A stretch of 23,458 bases of DNA from Thermoplasmata archaeon (GTDB taxonomy: Archaea > Thermoplasmatota > Thermoplasmata > GCA-020350865). The stretch lies in contig CP070672.1 of assembly GCA_020351895.1 (NCBI GenBank), positions 2,824,656 through 2,848,113 on the forward strand, in the 5' to 3' direction. Positions 7,517-15,366 of the stretch are shown here, piece after piece; the first letter of the stretch is position 1, and every line of letters begins with the position of its first letter. Below the pieces are notes generated by a model. That model was not told where the DNA came from. It did not search any database and worked only from the letters and a program-made list of their open reading frames with translations. A program made the translations under genes and the position numbers.

Positions 7517-7540
7517 AAAGAACAACACTTATATACCCCA
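7517..7540 (+). promoter_or_regulatory. Promoter of DPM1 paralogue 2
   Basis: BRE-like AAAGAACAA then TATA box CTTATATAC, matching the tRNA-His promoter at 20 of 24 positions. Predicted start of RNA is near 7560, giving a leader of about 36 nt that contains a strong ribosome site. Confidence 0.7.
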
Positions 7541-7596
7541 GAGACCTTGAACGAAACACCGTTGGATATGGTTATGAAAAGGGGTGAGCCTAATTA

Positions 7597-8301
7597 ATGA
7601 AAGTATCGATTGTATTGCCAACTTACAATGAAAAAGAGAACATCGTCCCTTTGATCCAAGAAGTGCTAAACCATGTCAAGGGTGAAGTCGAGGTGATCGT
7701 GGTAGATGACAATTCGCCAGATGGAACCTGGAAAATCGTCGAAGAAATAGCAGATGAGAGAGTTAGGCTGATTCGTAGGATGAATGAGAGAGGTTTGGCA
7801 TCAGCCATCAGAAAGGGTATAGAGTCCACAAATGGTGATGTTGTTGTAATAATGGACACCGATTTTTCCCATCCACCTGAAACGGTCCCAGATTTAATAG
7901 CCGCAACTTTGGATTTCCATATAGCCCGAGGATCAAGGTATGTGGATGGAGGCCGTATGGAATCCTCGAAGAAAAGGGTCCTTCTCAGCAAGATGACCAA
8001 TATGTTCGCAAGGTTATTATTGGGCTTCGATATAAAGGATTATACAACAAATTTCTTCGCCGCAAGAAGTGAAGTCTTTGATGATATCAAGATATTAGAC
8101 CGATGGGGGATGCATGGTAATTATAGTATAGGTTTATTATATGTGGCTAAAAAGAAGGGTTACGAGATCAAGGAAGTGCCTTTTATATGCAGGGACAGAA
8201 CTGCAGGAACAACGAAAGTTTCTATTGATAATGATACACTTTTTAGATGGGGCATGAGGTACTGTCTCACCGTTCTAAGATTGCGATTCAAGAATCTATG
8301 A
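7597..8301 (+). CDS. DPM1-type GT2 glycosyltransferase, paralogue 2
   Basis: 234 residues, aligning without gaps to the copy at 4956-5660; by hand I count 170 of 234 identical residues (about 73%). It has the same motifs: VVDDNSPDG, DXD motif MDTDFSHP, NFFAARSEVF, and no membrane tail. It is predicted to make a polyprenyl-phosphate hexose on the cytoplasmic face of the membrane. A strong ribosome site GGGGTGA (7581-7587) and its own promoter show it is expressed independently. Differences cluster in the acceptor-side and C-terminal parts (DSTSS versus DYTTN; KTSPDKGR versus KVSIDNDT), which could mean a different acceptor or partner. Nucleotide sugar not determinable. Confidence 0.88.
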   Translation: MKVSIVLPTYNEKENIVPLIQEVLNHVKGEVEVIVVDDNSPDGTWKIVEEIADERVRLIRRMNERGLASAIRKGIESTNGDVVVIMDTDFSHPPETVPDLIAATLDFHIARGSRYVDGGRMESSKKRVLLSKMTNMFARLLLGFDIKDYTTNFFAARSEVFDDIKILDRWGMHGNYSIGLLYVAKKKGYEIKEVPFICRDRTAGTTKVSIDNDTLFRWGMRYCLTVLRLRFKNL

Positions 8302-8315
8302 AAAAAAGTGGTGGA

Positions 8316-8346
8316 AATAACAGACATACCTATTGTTATTCTTTTA
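8316..8346. terminator. Probable bidirectional terminator between convergent genes
   Basis: Inverted repeat AATAACA (8316-8322) and TGTTATT (8334-8340) with an A-run on the left and CTTTTA on the right. It lies in the 52-nt gap between the DPM1-2 stop and the stop of the minus-strand methyltransferase. Confidence 0.5.
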
Positions 8347-8353
8347 TGTAGTC

Positions 8354-8971
8354 TTACACCTCAATTTCGTTGCTCTTGCGCCCCCAACCACTTATTAACA
8401 TGCCTGCACATGTGTAGAGTACCTTGATGCCCACATCGTCAAGTTCTTTTAGTTCGTTCTTCAATTTCTTCTTTGTGAAAATATTCTCCTCACCGGCTAC
8501 TTTTAGGTATGCCAAGATGTCGAAAATGTATGGAACAATGATACATACGGTCCCTCCAGGCCTACAAACCCTGATCATCTCCCTTATCATTGGTTGAGGA
8601 TCAGGAAAATGCTCCAGCACCCCTGCGTTCCAGACCAGATCAAAAGAATCCGATTTGAAAGGAATATGAAATCCATCTGCTATGAAAAAGTTCGCACTTT
8701 CTCTATCCCAAAAAATCGTGGCTCGTGGTGAATAATCCAGTGCAAAGGAGGTATAACCCATGTCACCGAGTTTGTGTGTACCGTACCCAGTCCCGCATCC
8801 TACCTCTAAAATCTTTGCATCATTAGAGGGTGTAAGAGAAGTGATAAGTTTCACATACTCGTTATCAAAATGTTTTCTGAATTTACTAATGACCTTCTGG
8901 ATACTTGATCCTCCCCCCTTGTCAGCTTCCCAGTATTGATCCCAATCACTGCTATTAAAAAACTCTGTCAT
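8354..8971 (-). CDS. Class I SAM-dependent methyltransferase (type 11-like)
   Basis: 205 residues, single Rossmann SAM domain. Motif I is ILEVGCGTGYG (residues 54-64), an acidic motif II end is in FALDYSPRA, and the later DLVWNAGVLEHFPDP plus VCRPGGTVCIIVP match the Methyltransf_11/25 pattern. The substrate cannot be told from sequence. The C-terminus is short, ending soon after the domain. It lies on the minus strand, convergent with DPM1-2; its position in the glycosylation block suggests a lipid or sugar target (inference). The 5' gap up to 9192 is AT-rich and carries no clear promoter for this gene. Confidence 0.85.
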   Translation of the reverse strand: MTEFFNSSDWDQYWEADKGGGSSIQKVISKFRKHFDNEYVKLITSLTPSNDAKILEVGCGTGYGTHKLGDMGYTSFALDYSPRATIFWDRESANFFIADGFHIPFKSDSFDLVWNAGVLEHFPDPQPMIREMIRVCRPGGTVCIIVPYIFDILAYLKVAGEENIFTKKKLKNELKELDDVGIKVLYTCAGMLISGWGRKSNEIEV

Positions 8972-9117
8972 ACATTCATCTCTTTACTCTTAATAAATCA
9001 ACGCATATTTTCTGGTTGATGGTTATTTAGTATATAAAATTATCGAAAAAGTTATTTTAATGAAGTTCTAAGACATGGCTTTCTATATTCACTTTTGTTA
9101 TAGTTTTTAAAATAATT

Positions 9118-9126
9118 TTTATATAA
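9118..9126 (+). promoter_or_regulatory. TATA box for the secreted PKD protein gene
   Basis: TTTATATAA lies about 70 nt before the chosen ATG, giving a predicted RNA start near 9146 and a leader of roughly 45 nt. Confidence 0.5.
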
Positions 9127-9192
9127 TTAAATAAATGCTTTCATTGATCTAAAAAGAATAAAGAAATGAAAAGGAACAAGGAGGGGCGTATT

Positions 9193-11772
9193 ATGAAGGA
9201 TTTCGCATTAATAATTTTATGTATTTTACTTACTACAAGCACCGTTTTATTCATTCCAGATTCTTCAGTTACCGCTAACCTATTACCGATAGCAGATGCA
9301 GGATTAAATCAAACCATTAATGAGGGCGAGGAGGCGCTATTCAATGTCTCTGGCTCATTTGATTCTGATGGTTATTTAGTGAGATTTGAGTTCGATTTCG
9401 GTGACGGGACCAACTATACATGGGAGCCAACAATCCAATTTAATAATGGGACGGACATCCTTGTTTATGTTACCCGGGCTCACGGTGCATACAATCGGAG
9501 TGATTTCTCCACCGATCTTCCACAGATTCTTGCAAATGAAGGCTTCAATGTCGTGGTAACTGGTTCAGATCAGATAAGTGAAATAACATCTGGTGTTCTA
9601 GATCCTTACGATCAACTCTGGATAATGTCCTCAAATTTTTCTTTTACCGGAGTATTCAGCCTAGCAGAAATCGATGCAATAATTGATTTCCAACAGGATG
9701 GTGGTGGAATTCTTATCATGGCTGATCATGAGGACGGAAGTGGAAGTTGTGCCGTAGATGCAAATCAAATATCAAATAATTATAATGTTACTTTTTTCGG
9801 TTTTGTAAACCATGGTCATACTGAGATAGATCCATTCATACTATATCATCCTTTAAATGAAAATGTGAATACGATTTGGGGTCATTGGTCTGAAGCCGAT
9901 TTGTCGATAGCAAATCCTGATGTGGAGATTATTGCGGTTCATGCGAGCCATAACATGATAGCTGTTCTGGATAGAGTAGATGAAGGGAGGATGGTCTTTG
10001 ACACAAGCTGCACCAGGATGTTGGATGGGGACGATCCCAACGGCCATCACATTCTTAAAGCCGATAATGCCCAGTATGCAAAGAATATCGCCAAGTGGCT
10101 TGGGGAAAGGGTTGTCTCAGAATTACCTCCCATAATCCACCATACCTATGGTGATGATGGTTTGGGGACAGATGGTGTATATACAATGACCCTAACTGTC
10201 ACAGATGATGAGGGTGCAACTGACACAGATACTTGTATTGTTACCGTGAACAATGTCGAACCATCCATCGAACCTTTTGGACCTTTTACAACTGAAGTGG
10301 GATATCCATTGTCTATTACTGGGATTGCCAATGATCCAGGAAGTGATGATTTATTTTTTACCTGGGATTGGGGGGATGGAACATCAGATACAACATCTAC
10401 ATACTACAACGATGGTGTCAGTCCTGATCCATATCCAAGCCCATTTGGAACCTTCCCCTTTTCTGCGACTGATACTGTACCACATTCCTATAATGAAAAT
10501 GGTATTTACATATTAAATCTCACAGTGGAAGATGATGATGGTGGGAAAACTGTGTATACAACCACAGTGACAGTAATCGGTGTTACTCCACCCACTCTTT
10601 ATATAAATATAAGTCTAAATGGAGAAGATGTAATACTTTTTTGGGATCCACCATCAATCCCGGGCATCGACCATTATTTGATATATCGTTCAGAAAATCA
10701 GACTAATTTCGATTTCAATAATGTATGGGTGAACACCTCGAAAGATAAGGAAACTGGGGAATTGGAACCTATACCCCTTCGAACCATGTGGAATGATACC
10801 AAAGCTGCATACCCAGGTAACGAGACAAATTATAAGGAGCAGTATTATTATATAATAAGAGCTGTAAATATTTTCGGACAGGTGAGTAGAACCAGCAGAA
10901 CCGTTGGAAAATGGACAAAAATGTTCTTAAAGGGGATATCCACTTTCTCTCTCCCTCTTGAACCTATAGATATTCTATGTATAGATAATTACACCCCGAG
11001 TATGAAAGCTGACTATATCAAATATATGAACACCACGAAACATATCTGGGAGAGACACAATTTCGATGGTGGTAATACAAACAATACCCAAGTGAACTTG
11101 GGGGAAGGTTACGAAGTGAAATTTGAAAGTCAGACTAACCATACGTTTACGGGCATGCCAGGCGCTATGATAAACTACGATAACGATATCGGGTTTGTGG
11201 GTTTTGATCATAGTGACGAGGCGACGAGCCTATCAGTTACCATAATACCAAATGGGGATGTTAACATTACTTGGCAAGAACCGTCGTGTATGGAGATTGA
11301 AGGTTGGTACAAGATTTACCACTCAAATACAAGGGATGGCTTCTTTGGGACCTTTGGTATTGATTATTACCCAACAAGTCTGGCTATCGATTTTGGAATA
11401 AACTTTTTCATCCACAACGGATCAATGGCCAACAACCCAGGTACCAGGTTGTATTATATGGTGATTCCTTTCAATTCCACAGGTTTCATGGGTTCAGGCA
11501 CCTATAGCATTGGGATATGGACCGAGGAATACCTATCTGAGTACGACACATTTGGAATACCATTGAAATTGAGTAACAACTATACAGCAGATTGGTACTG
11601 CGACCAAATTCCTAATTCGGTGGGAATCAACTATCATAATTACTTGGCTCAGCGTTGGGATTGGCATTCTGCGAGGATGCCTAAAGGGGCATATGATCCT
11701 GTATTGGTGATGACCGAAGGTTATCAAATATCTACTTCAAAAGGCACCAAATATATATTCATAGGTCTATAG
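9193..11772 (+). CDS. Secreted PKD/Fn3 protein with a GATase-like domain inserted in the first PKD
   Basis: 859 residues, probably extracellular. The ATG at 9193 is chosen over one at 9166 because GGAGGGG (9180-9186) lies 6 nt before it. Residues 1-28 form a signal peptide (MKDFALIILCILL then a stretch ending VTA). Domains: PKD first half 30-87 (DFGDG at 68-72); inserted alpha/beta domain 88-305 resembling GATase1-like/DUF4350 domains (GGGILIMADHEDGSG); PKD second half 312-355 (HHTYGDDG ... VTVNNV); a second PKD 356-463; then two copies of an Fn3-like domain plus a beta module (465-675 and 677-859). There is no C-terminal membrane anchor or sorting signal, so release or non-covalent surface binding is likely. 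Catalytic residues for a protease or glycosidase are not visible. Many N-X-S/T sites are present. The specific function is unknown. Confidence 0.8.
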   Translation: MKDFALIILCILLTTSTVLFIPDSSVTANLLPIADAGLNQTINEGEEALFNVSGSFDSDGYLVRFEFDFGDGTNYTWEPTIQFNNGTDILVYVTRAHGAYNRSDFSTDLPQILANEGFNVVVTGSDQISEITSGVLDPYDQLWIMSSNFSFTGVFSLAEIDAIIDFQQDGGGILIMADHEDGSGSCAVDANQISNNYNVTFFGFVNHGHTEIDPFILYHPLNENVNTIWGHWSEADLSIANPDVEIIAVHASHNMIAVLDRVDEGRMVFDTSCTRMLDGDDPNGHHILKADNAQYAKNIAKWLGERVVSELPPIIHHTYGDDGLGTDGVYTMTLTVTDDEGATDTDTCIVTVNNVEPSIEPFGPFTTEVGYPLSITGIANDPGSDDLFFTWDWGDGTSDTTSTYYNDGVSPDPYPSPFGTFPFSATDTVPHSYNENGIYILNLTVEDDDGGKTVYTTTVTVIGVTPPTLYINISLNGEDVILFWDPPSIPGIDHYLIYRSENQTNFDFNNVWVNTSKDKETGELEPIPLRTMWNDTKAAYPGNETNYKEQYYYIIRAVNIFGQVSRTSRTVGKWTKMFLKGISTFSLPLEPIDILCIDNYTPSMKADYIKYMNTTKHIWERHNFDGGNTNNTQVNLGEGYEVKFESQTNHTFTGMPGAMINYDNDIGFVGFDHSDEATSLSVTIIPNGDVNITWQEPSCMEIEGWYKIYHSNTRDGFFGTFGIDYYPTSLAIDFGINFFIHNGSMANNPGTRLYYMVIPFNSTGFMGSGTYSIGIWTEEYLSEYDTFGIPLKLSNNYTADWYCDQIPNSVGINYHNYLAQRWDWHSARMPKGAYDPVLVMTEGYQISTSKGTKYIFIGL
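10585..11769 (+). repeat. Internal protein-level tandem duplication (Fn3 + beta module, 2 copies)
   Basis: Copy 1 (10585-11217) and copy 2 (11221-11769) share landmarks in order: an Fn3 core (VILFWDPPS...YLIYRS versus VNITWQEPS...YKIYHS), a YYYIIRAVN/LYYMVIPFN strand, GKWTKMFL/GIWTEEYL, TFSLPL/TFGIPL, and a GEGYEV/TEGYQI strand near the end. The copies are diverged at DNA level. Confidence 0.65.
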
Positions 11773-11852
11773 CTATAATTGGGTTATGGACATGATTTTG
11801 CTAAATAAAAGAAGTTTTTCTTCATAAAAATCTACTATATTCAATAAGAAAC

Positions 11853-11862
11853 TTTTATATAT
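11853..11862 (+). promoter_or_regulatory. TATA box for the YfhO-like/flippase operon
   Basis: TTTTATATAT lies about 50 nt before the chosen TTG start. A small GAAG-TTTTT-CTTC element at 11811-11823 upstream may end transcription of the PKD gene. Confidence 0.5.
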
Positions 11863-11911
11863 TATTTAATTATCTTCCACGGGATATCATCTTCGGTTGG
11901 AGGAGAATAAG

Positions 11912-14221
11912 TTGATAAAAATTAAAAAAAATAATCTTCTTATGATTATATCGTTTCTATTTATTTCGATTTTATTTACACTACCGATGATGCTATCGGA
12001 CCATGGACTGGTGGCATACGGAGATATCCAATACACCGGCACTCCCGATAATGTTATGGCATTTAAAACCATAGATGAATACGGACAATATCCGTTTTGG
12101 AATAATTATCTATCTATGGGAATGCCGTTGTACCCCCAGCCTGATGGTTTTTTATATTATCCTTTTATCACGCCTTTTTTTGCCTTGTTTGGATTGCTAA
12201 ACGGAATGTTCGCTATAATTATATTACATATATTTTTAGCCGGAGTAGGTTTTTGGTATTTTTCAAAATATCTTACCAACAATGAGTTGTCAAGATGTTT
12301 TGGCTCTATATTGTATATGTTTGCAGGTGCTTTTATAATAAGAATCTCTTGGGGGCATATGACTTTATATTGCCCTTATTCTTGGATACCAATATCGTTT
12401 TACTTTATACACACGGCAATTTTGACGAACAAATTAAAACATATTATTTTAGCATCATTATCCATCACTATGTTTTTCCTGATAGGAGTGTATATGTTTT
12501 TTTATTTTTTTATGTTATTTGTATCCTATGCATTTTTCATTGTTGTAAAGATTCATAAAATATGTGTTGTAAAGATTCATAAAATATGGAAACCAAAAAT
12601 TACCATTGATAAACATAAATTATTATTATTATGCTCCATATTTTTTATGGCTATTGGACTTTCAGGTTATAAACTGATACCTTTGTTCTATTATAACTCT
12701 TTGGCAAGCAGGCAGGTATTTGGATTATATGCTTCGTTAAGTGGTGGTAATCTACTCACATATTTTATAAGCAAACAAGGTGCTTTGCCCGCAAGTGGTG
12801 GGTATGATCTAGCACAGCTCCCGTATGGCTTTCTTGGTATCATCCCCATATTCTTCATCCCTTTCTCCATCTTCAATAAGAATAGCCAGAGGAATTTTTT
12901 ATATCTTTCTTCAGCATTATTTTTCTTGTGGGGAATGGGTTTTTACAGTATTGCTGGTGTCATGCACTTACTTCCCATAGCCTCGGCGATTAGGGCACCG
13001 GAGAGGGTTTTGATTCCTTTGTCATTTACGTTGATCGCCCTATCTGTGTTGGGATTTGACCACGTTTACAATAATCATAAGAAGTATTCAAAATTCCTCT
13101 TTCTCCTTTTAGTGTTCGTTATTGGATTGGAATTGATCACACCATTTTTAATGTATGTCTTAATACCTGCAAATTACGAGGGGTATTCTAACTTCACATC
13201 GAATTTTTTGGACTTGGCCATAATGACATTGGCACTTTTAACGATATTTACAATAGTATTCGTGTTTTGGTATATCCATAGACCGAAATTAAAGATCCTT
13301 GATTTGATCAATCCCGATAAAGCCATGATTTATCTCGCATTGTTCGCCATATTCAATGTTTTTGTGGTCAATATAAGTGTATTGGAGGGGGATGATTTCA
13401 GGGATCAAAGCGATATTAGCAGGGAAACCATAGATATTATTAAAAGGGATAATCCCACCTATATCCCCTGGGTGAATTTTAGCGAACCAATTTATCCGAT
13501 TAGGTACAATCAACCGTATTTTATTGAAAAAGATGTTCACATAGCAAGTGGACTGAGAGGAACCAGTAAGGCATGGTACAGGATATTTAAACCAGAATGG
13601 AAGGTTACTATCGGCAACAGATCGTATTTTGTGTATCAATACGAGGTTTCCCATGTAGAATTGAATACCAGTGACTACGAATTGGTGGATCATTTTAATC
13701 TTTCTATAAAAAACGAAACCTATGGCGGAGATGTAGAGCCGACTTCATTCGGTGAGATGGGTGAATCTCAATTTGTAAAAAGTATTGAATACTTGAATCT
13801 AACCATTTATGTCTATAAAACCCTTGAACACCTGCCCGATGTTTTTATAGTGAGAAACGACACCATAATCCCCCAAAATATGACCTATTATTCACCCAAT
13901 AAGATGAAAATAAGAGTCAATGGGCAGAAAGGCGAAAGGGTTGTGATTAAAACATCCTATTACCCTGGTTGGAAATATGGTAGAGATAATGAATTTAAGG
14001 ACACTAAAGGGTACAAAAGAATGATCAGTTTTATACTGGAAGAAGATGGTGAATCCGAATATACCATAGTTTTTGATCCCCAAGAATTCTATATCGGGGC
14101 GGGTGTAAGTATCGCCACAATCATTTTTATTTGCATATATGTTATCTATAAGAAATCCATGATCCAGAAGTTACTTGAGACCATAAAAAAGCCTAAAAAA
14201 ACCGATGATGAGGAAGATTAG
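11912..14221 (+). CDS. YfhO-like multi-pass membrane protein (GT-C fold)
   Basis: 769 residues. The TTG at 11912 is chosen because the strong ribosome site GGAGGAG (11899-11905) lies 6 nt upstream; a TTG at 11897 overlaps that site and an ATG at 11942 would cut into TM1. After a basic start (IKIKKNN) TM1 is followed by a long outer loop with GDIQYTGTPDN and WNNYLSMGMPLYPQPDGFLYYPF, the pattern of the YfhO family, whose fold is GT-C. Many more membrane segments run to about residue 500. A soluble outer domain contains YYPGWKYG, and there is a final TM (EFYIGAGVSIATIIFICIYV) with a basic/acidic tail. Bacterial relatives glycosylate surface polymers using lipid-linked sugars; the substrate here is unknown. 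The 5' third is strikingly AT-rich. It overlaps the next gene by 17 nt. Confidence 0.75.
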   Translation: MIKIKKNNLLMIISFLFISILFTLPMMLSDHGLVAYGDIQYTGTPDNVMAFKTIDEYGQYPFWNNYLSMGMPLYPQPDGFLYYPFITPFFALFGLLNGMFAIIILHIFLAGVGFWYFSKYLTNNELSRCFGSILYMFAGAFIIRISWGHMTLYCPYSWIPISFYFIHTAILTNKLKHIILASLSITMFFLIGVYMFFYFFMLFVSYAFFIVVKIHKICVVKIHKIWKPKITIDKHKLLLLCSIFFMAIGLSGYKLIPLFYYNSLASRQVFGLYASLSGGNLLTYFISKQGALPASGGYDLAQLPYGFLGIIPIFFIPFSIFNKNSQRNFLYLSSALFFLWGMGFYSIAGVMHLLPIASAIRAPERVLIPLSFTLIALSVLGFDHVYNNHKKYSKFLFLLLVFVIGLELITPFLMYVLIPANYEGYSNFTSNFLDLAIMTLALLTIFTIVFVFWYIHRPKLKILDLINPDKAMIYLALFAIFNVFVVNISVLEGDDFRDQSDISRETIDIIKRDNPTYIPWVNFSEPIYPIRYNQPYFIEKDVHIASGLRGTSKAWYRIFKPEWKVTIGNRSYFVYQYEVSHVELNTSDYELVDHFNLSIKNETYGGDVEPTSFGEMGESQFVKSIEYLNLTIYVYKTLEHLPDVFIVRNDTIIPQNMTYYSPNKMKIRVNGQKGERVVIKTSYYPGWKYGRDNEFKDTKGYKRMISFILEEDGESEYTIVFDPQEFYIGAGVSIATIIFICIYVIYKKSMIQKLLETIKKPKKTDDEED
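12541..12588 (+). repeat. Perfect 24-bp tandem duplication inside the YfhO-like gene
   Basis: Units 12541-12564 and 12565-12588 are identical. In frame they encode the eight-residue repeat VVKIHKIC / VVKIHKIW in a basic loop between membrane segments, probably cytoplasmic. Confidence 0.9.
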
Positions 14222-15284
14222 AGATTCATATAGTGATTTTATGGAGAAGAAAAGGGTGAGAAATTTAGTTATCAATGTCGTGATGTTCTCGATTGGCATC
14301 ATCGTAATAGGAATCATGCTTTATGTCATTGGGGCAGAGAATGTCAGAGATGTACTTTTAAAAGCAGACCTGACCCTGGTTTTGCTGGCGTTAATACCCA
14401 TGTTTTGTATTATTGCCTCAAAACTCATAAGATGGTGGCTATTGTTCAGAGAAACGAGTTTTCTGAACGCATCCAGGGTTTATCTCATTGGCCAGGCCAT
14501 GAACCTGTTCGCACCCATTGGAACTGGAGAGGTCACCCGGGCTGCAATTGCAAAAGCCAAGCTGGGTATCAAGGCAAGAGACACAATGGCCGCAGTTGTG
14601 ATCGAAAGGATATCAGATATGACATTCCTTGTGGCCATGGCAGGTGTGTGCATAATACTGTTTGTTCCAGGATACGAGAATATGTTTTTCATGTTCATTC
14701 TTATCTTCGTACTGGCCATAGCTTATTTTCTGCTCTTTCGGCCTGAGTTTTTTGATAGGATAGCTGTATTCATTGAAAGGCTTTTTGAAAAACGCGGTAA
14801 GTTTCTTACGAGGTTGTCTTTAAAAATTTCTGTTTCCATTTCCAAATTCAAGGGAGCAATAATAAAATACCACGAAAGGAAGGCCGTCCTGGGCATCAAT
14901 ATCGTGCTTACGATATCTGGATGGTTACTGGAGGCTGTGCTGACATACACACTGCTTTTGGCTTTTGGCGTGACAGATCCACCATTCATATTGTTTATCT
15001 TGGTCATAAACGCCATGTCTTGGATCGCGAGAACCTTCTTGTTCTTACCCGTGGGACCCAAGGAGGTCACGTTTACCTTTTTAATGGAGAGTCTATTCGA
15101 TATACCCACAGATGTCGGCAGCGCAGTAGCAATAGTGATTCTGGCAATAAACTGGGTTGTCCTGGGTTCGGGAGCGTTCATATCGATTATAACATTTAAA
15201 TCAAAACCCGTGGCCAAGGAAAAATTAGAGAAGACGGAAGAAGGGAAGGAGGAAGGAACTGAGGAGGATGAAGAGGCGAAGTAG
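14205..15284 (+). CDS. UPF0104/AglD-type flippase-like membrane protein
   Basis: 359 residues with about eight membrane segments. It contains the hallmark stretch of the lysylphosphatidylglycerol synthase transmembrane / UPF0104 family: ASKLIRWWLLFR, then NLFAPIGTGEVTRA, then AAVVIERISD, and WIARTFLFLPVGPKEVTFTF later. Family members occur in archaeal AglD and in bacterial MprF, where this part moves or binds lipids; here it stands alone without a GT2 or synthase domain. The C-terminal tail is Lys/Glu-rich. The start overlaps the YfhO-like gene by 17 nt; ATG at 14205, 14208 or 14241 are all possible and no ribosome site decides between them, so coupling to the upstream gene is likely. Context suggests a role in lipid-linked sugar handling (inference). 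Confidence 0.8.
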   Translation: MMRKIRDSYSDFMEKKRVRNLVINVVMFSIGIIVIGIMLYVIGAENVRDVLLKADLTLVLLALIPMFCIIASKLIRWWLLFRETSFLNASRVYLIGQAMNLFAPIGTGEVTRAAIAKAKLGIKARDTMAAVVIERISDMTFLVAMAGVCIILFVPGYENMFFMFILIFVLAIAYFLLFRPEFFDRIAVFIERLFEKRGKFLTRLSLKISVSISKFKGAIIKYHERKAVLGINIVLTISGWLLEAVLTYTLLLAFGVTDPPFILFILVINAMSWIARTFLFLPVGPKEVTFTFLMESLFDIPTDVGSAVAIVILAINWVVLGSGAFISIITFKSKPVAKEKLEKTEEGKEEGTEEDEEAK

Positions 15285-15334
15285 GCAAGGCTCAGAAAAT
15301 ATGTAACCGCCTGAGGTTAATCCAAGTCGAAACT

Positions 15335-15343
15335 TTTTATACC
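15335..15343 (+). promoter_or_regulatory. priL TATA box (leaderless transcript likely)
   Basis: TTTTTATAC is centred about 28 nt before the priL ATG with no ribosome site between, so RNA probably begins at or a few bases before the start codon. Confidence 0.6.
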
Positions 15344-15366
15344 CTACAAATTCATAACTTGTTTGC

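Larger units (their letters stand above)
7063..7596 (+). other. AT-rich intergenic region, 534 nt, no supported gene
   Basis: Divergent spacer between the methyltransferase (minus strand) and DPM1 paralogue 2 (plus strand). It is mostly AT-rich. Short open frames on both strands show no family resemblance, no convincing ribosome site and no codon pattern like the neighbours. Two items stand out: a more GC-rich patch with an imperfect hairpin at 7447-7481 and a strong TATA promoter at 7517-7540. A minus-strand TATA-like ATATAAAG near 7074-7083 is too close to the methyltransferase ATG for a confident call. Confidence 0.6.

Noticed and set aside
12295..12558. Alternative plus-strand frame inside the YfhO-like gene
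   Set aside because: Lies wholly within membrane-segment coding sequence of the real frame; cysteine/aromatic-rich shadow.
14723..15217. Long minus-strand open frame opposite the flippase-like gene
   Set aside because: It mirrors a well-supported UPF0104 gene; the low-complexity antisense product has no recognisable domain.
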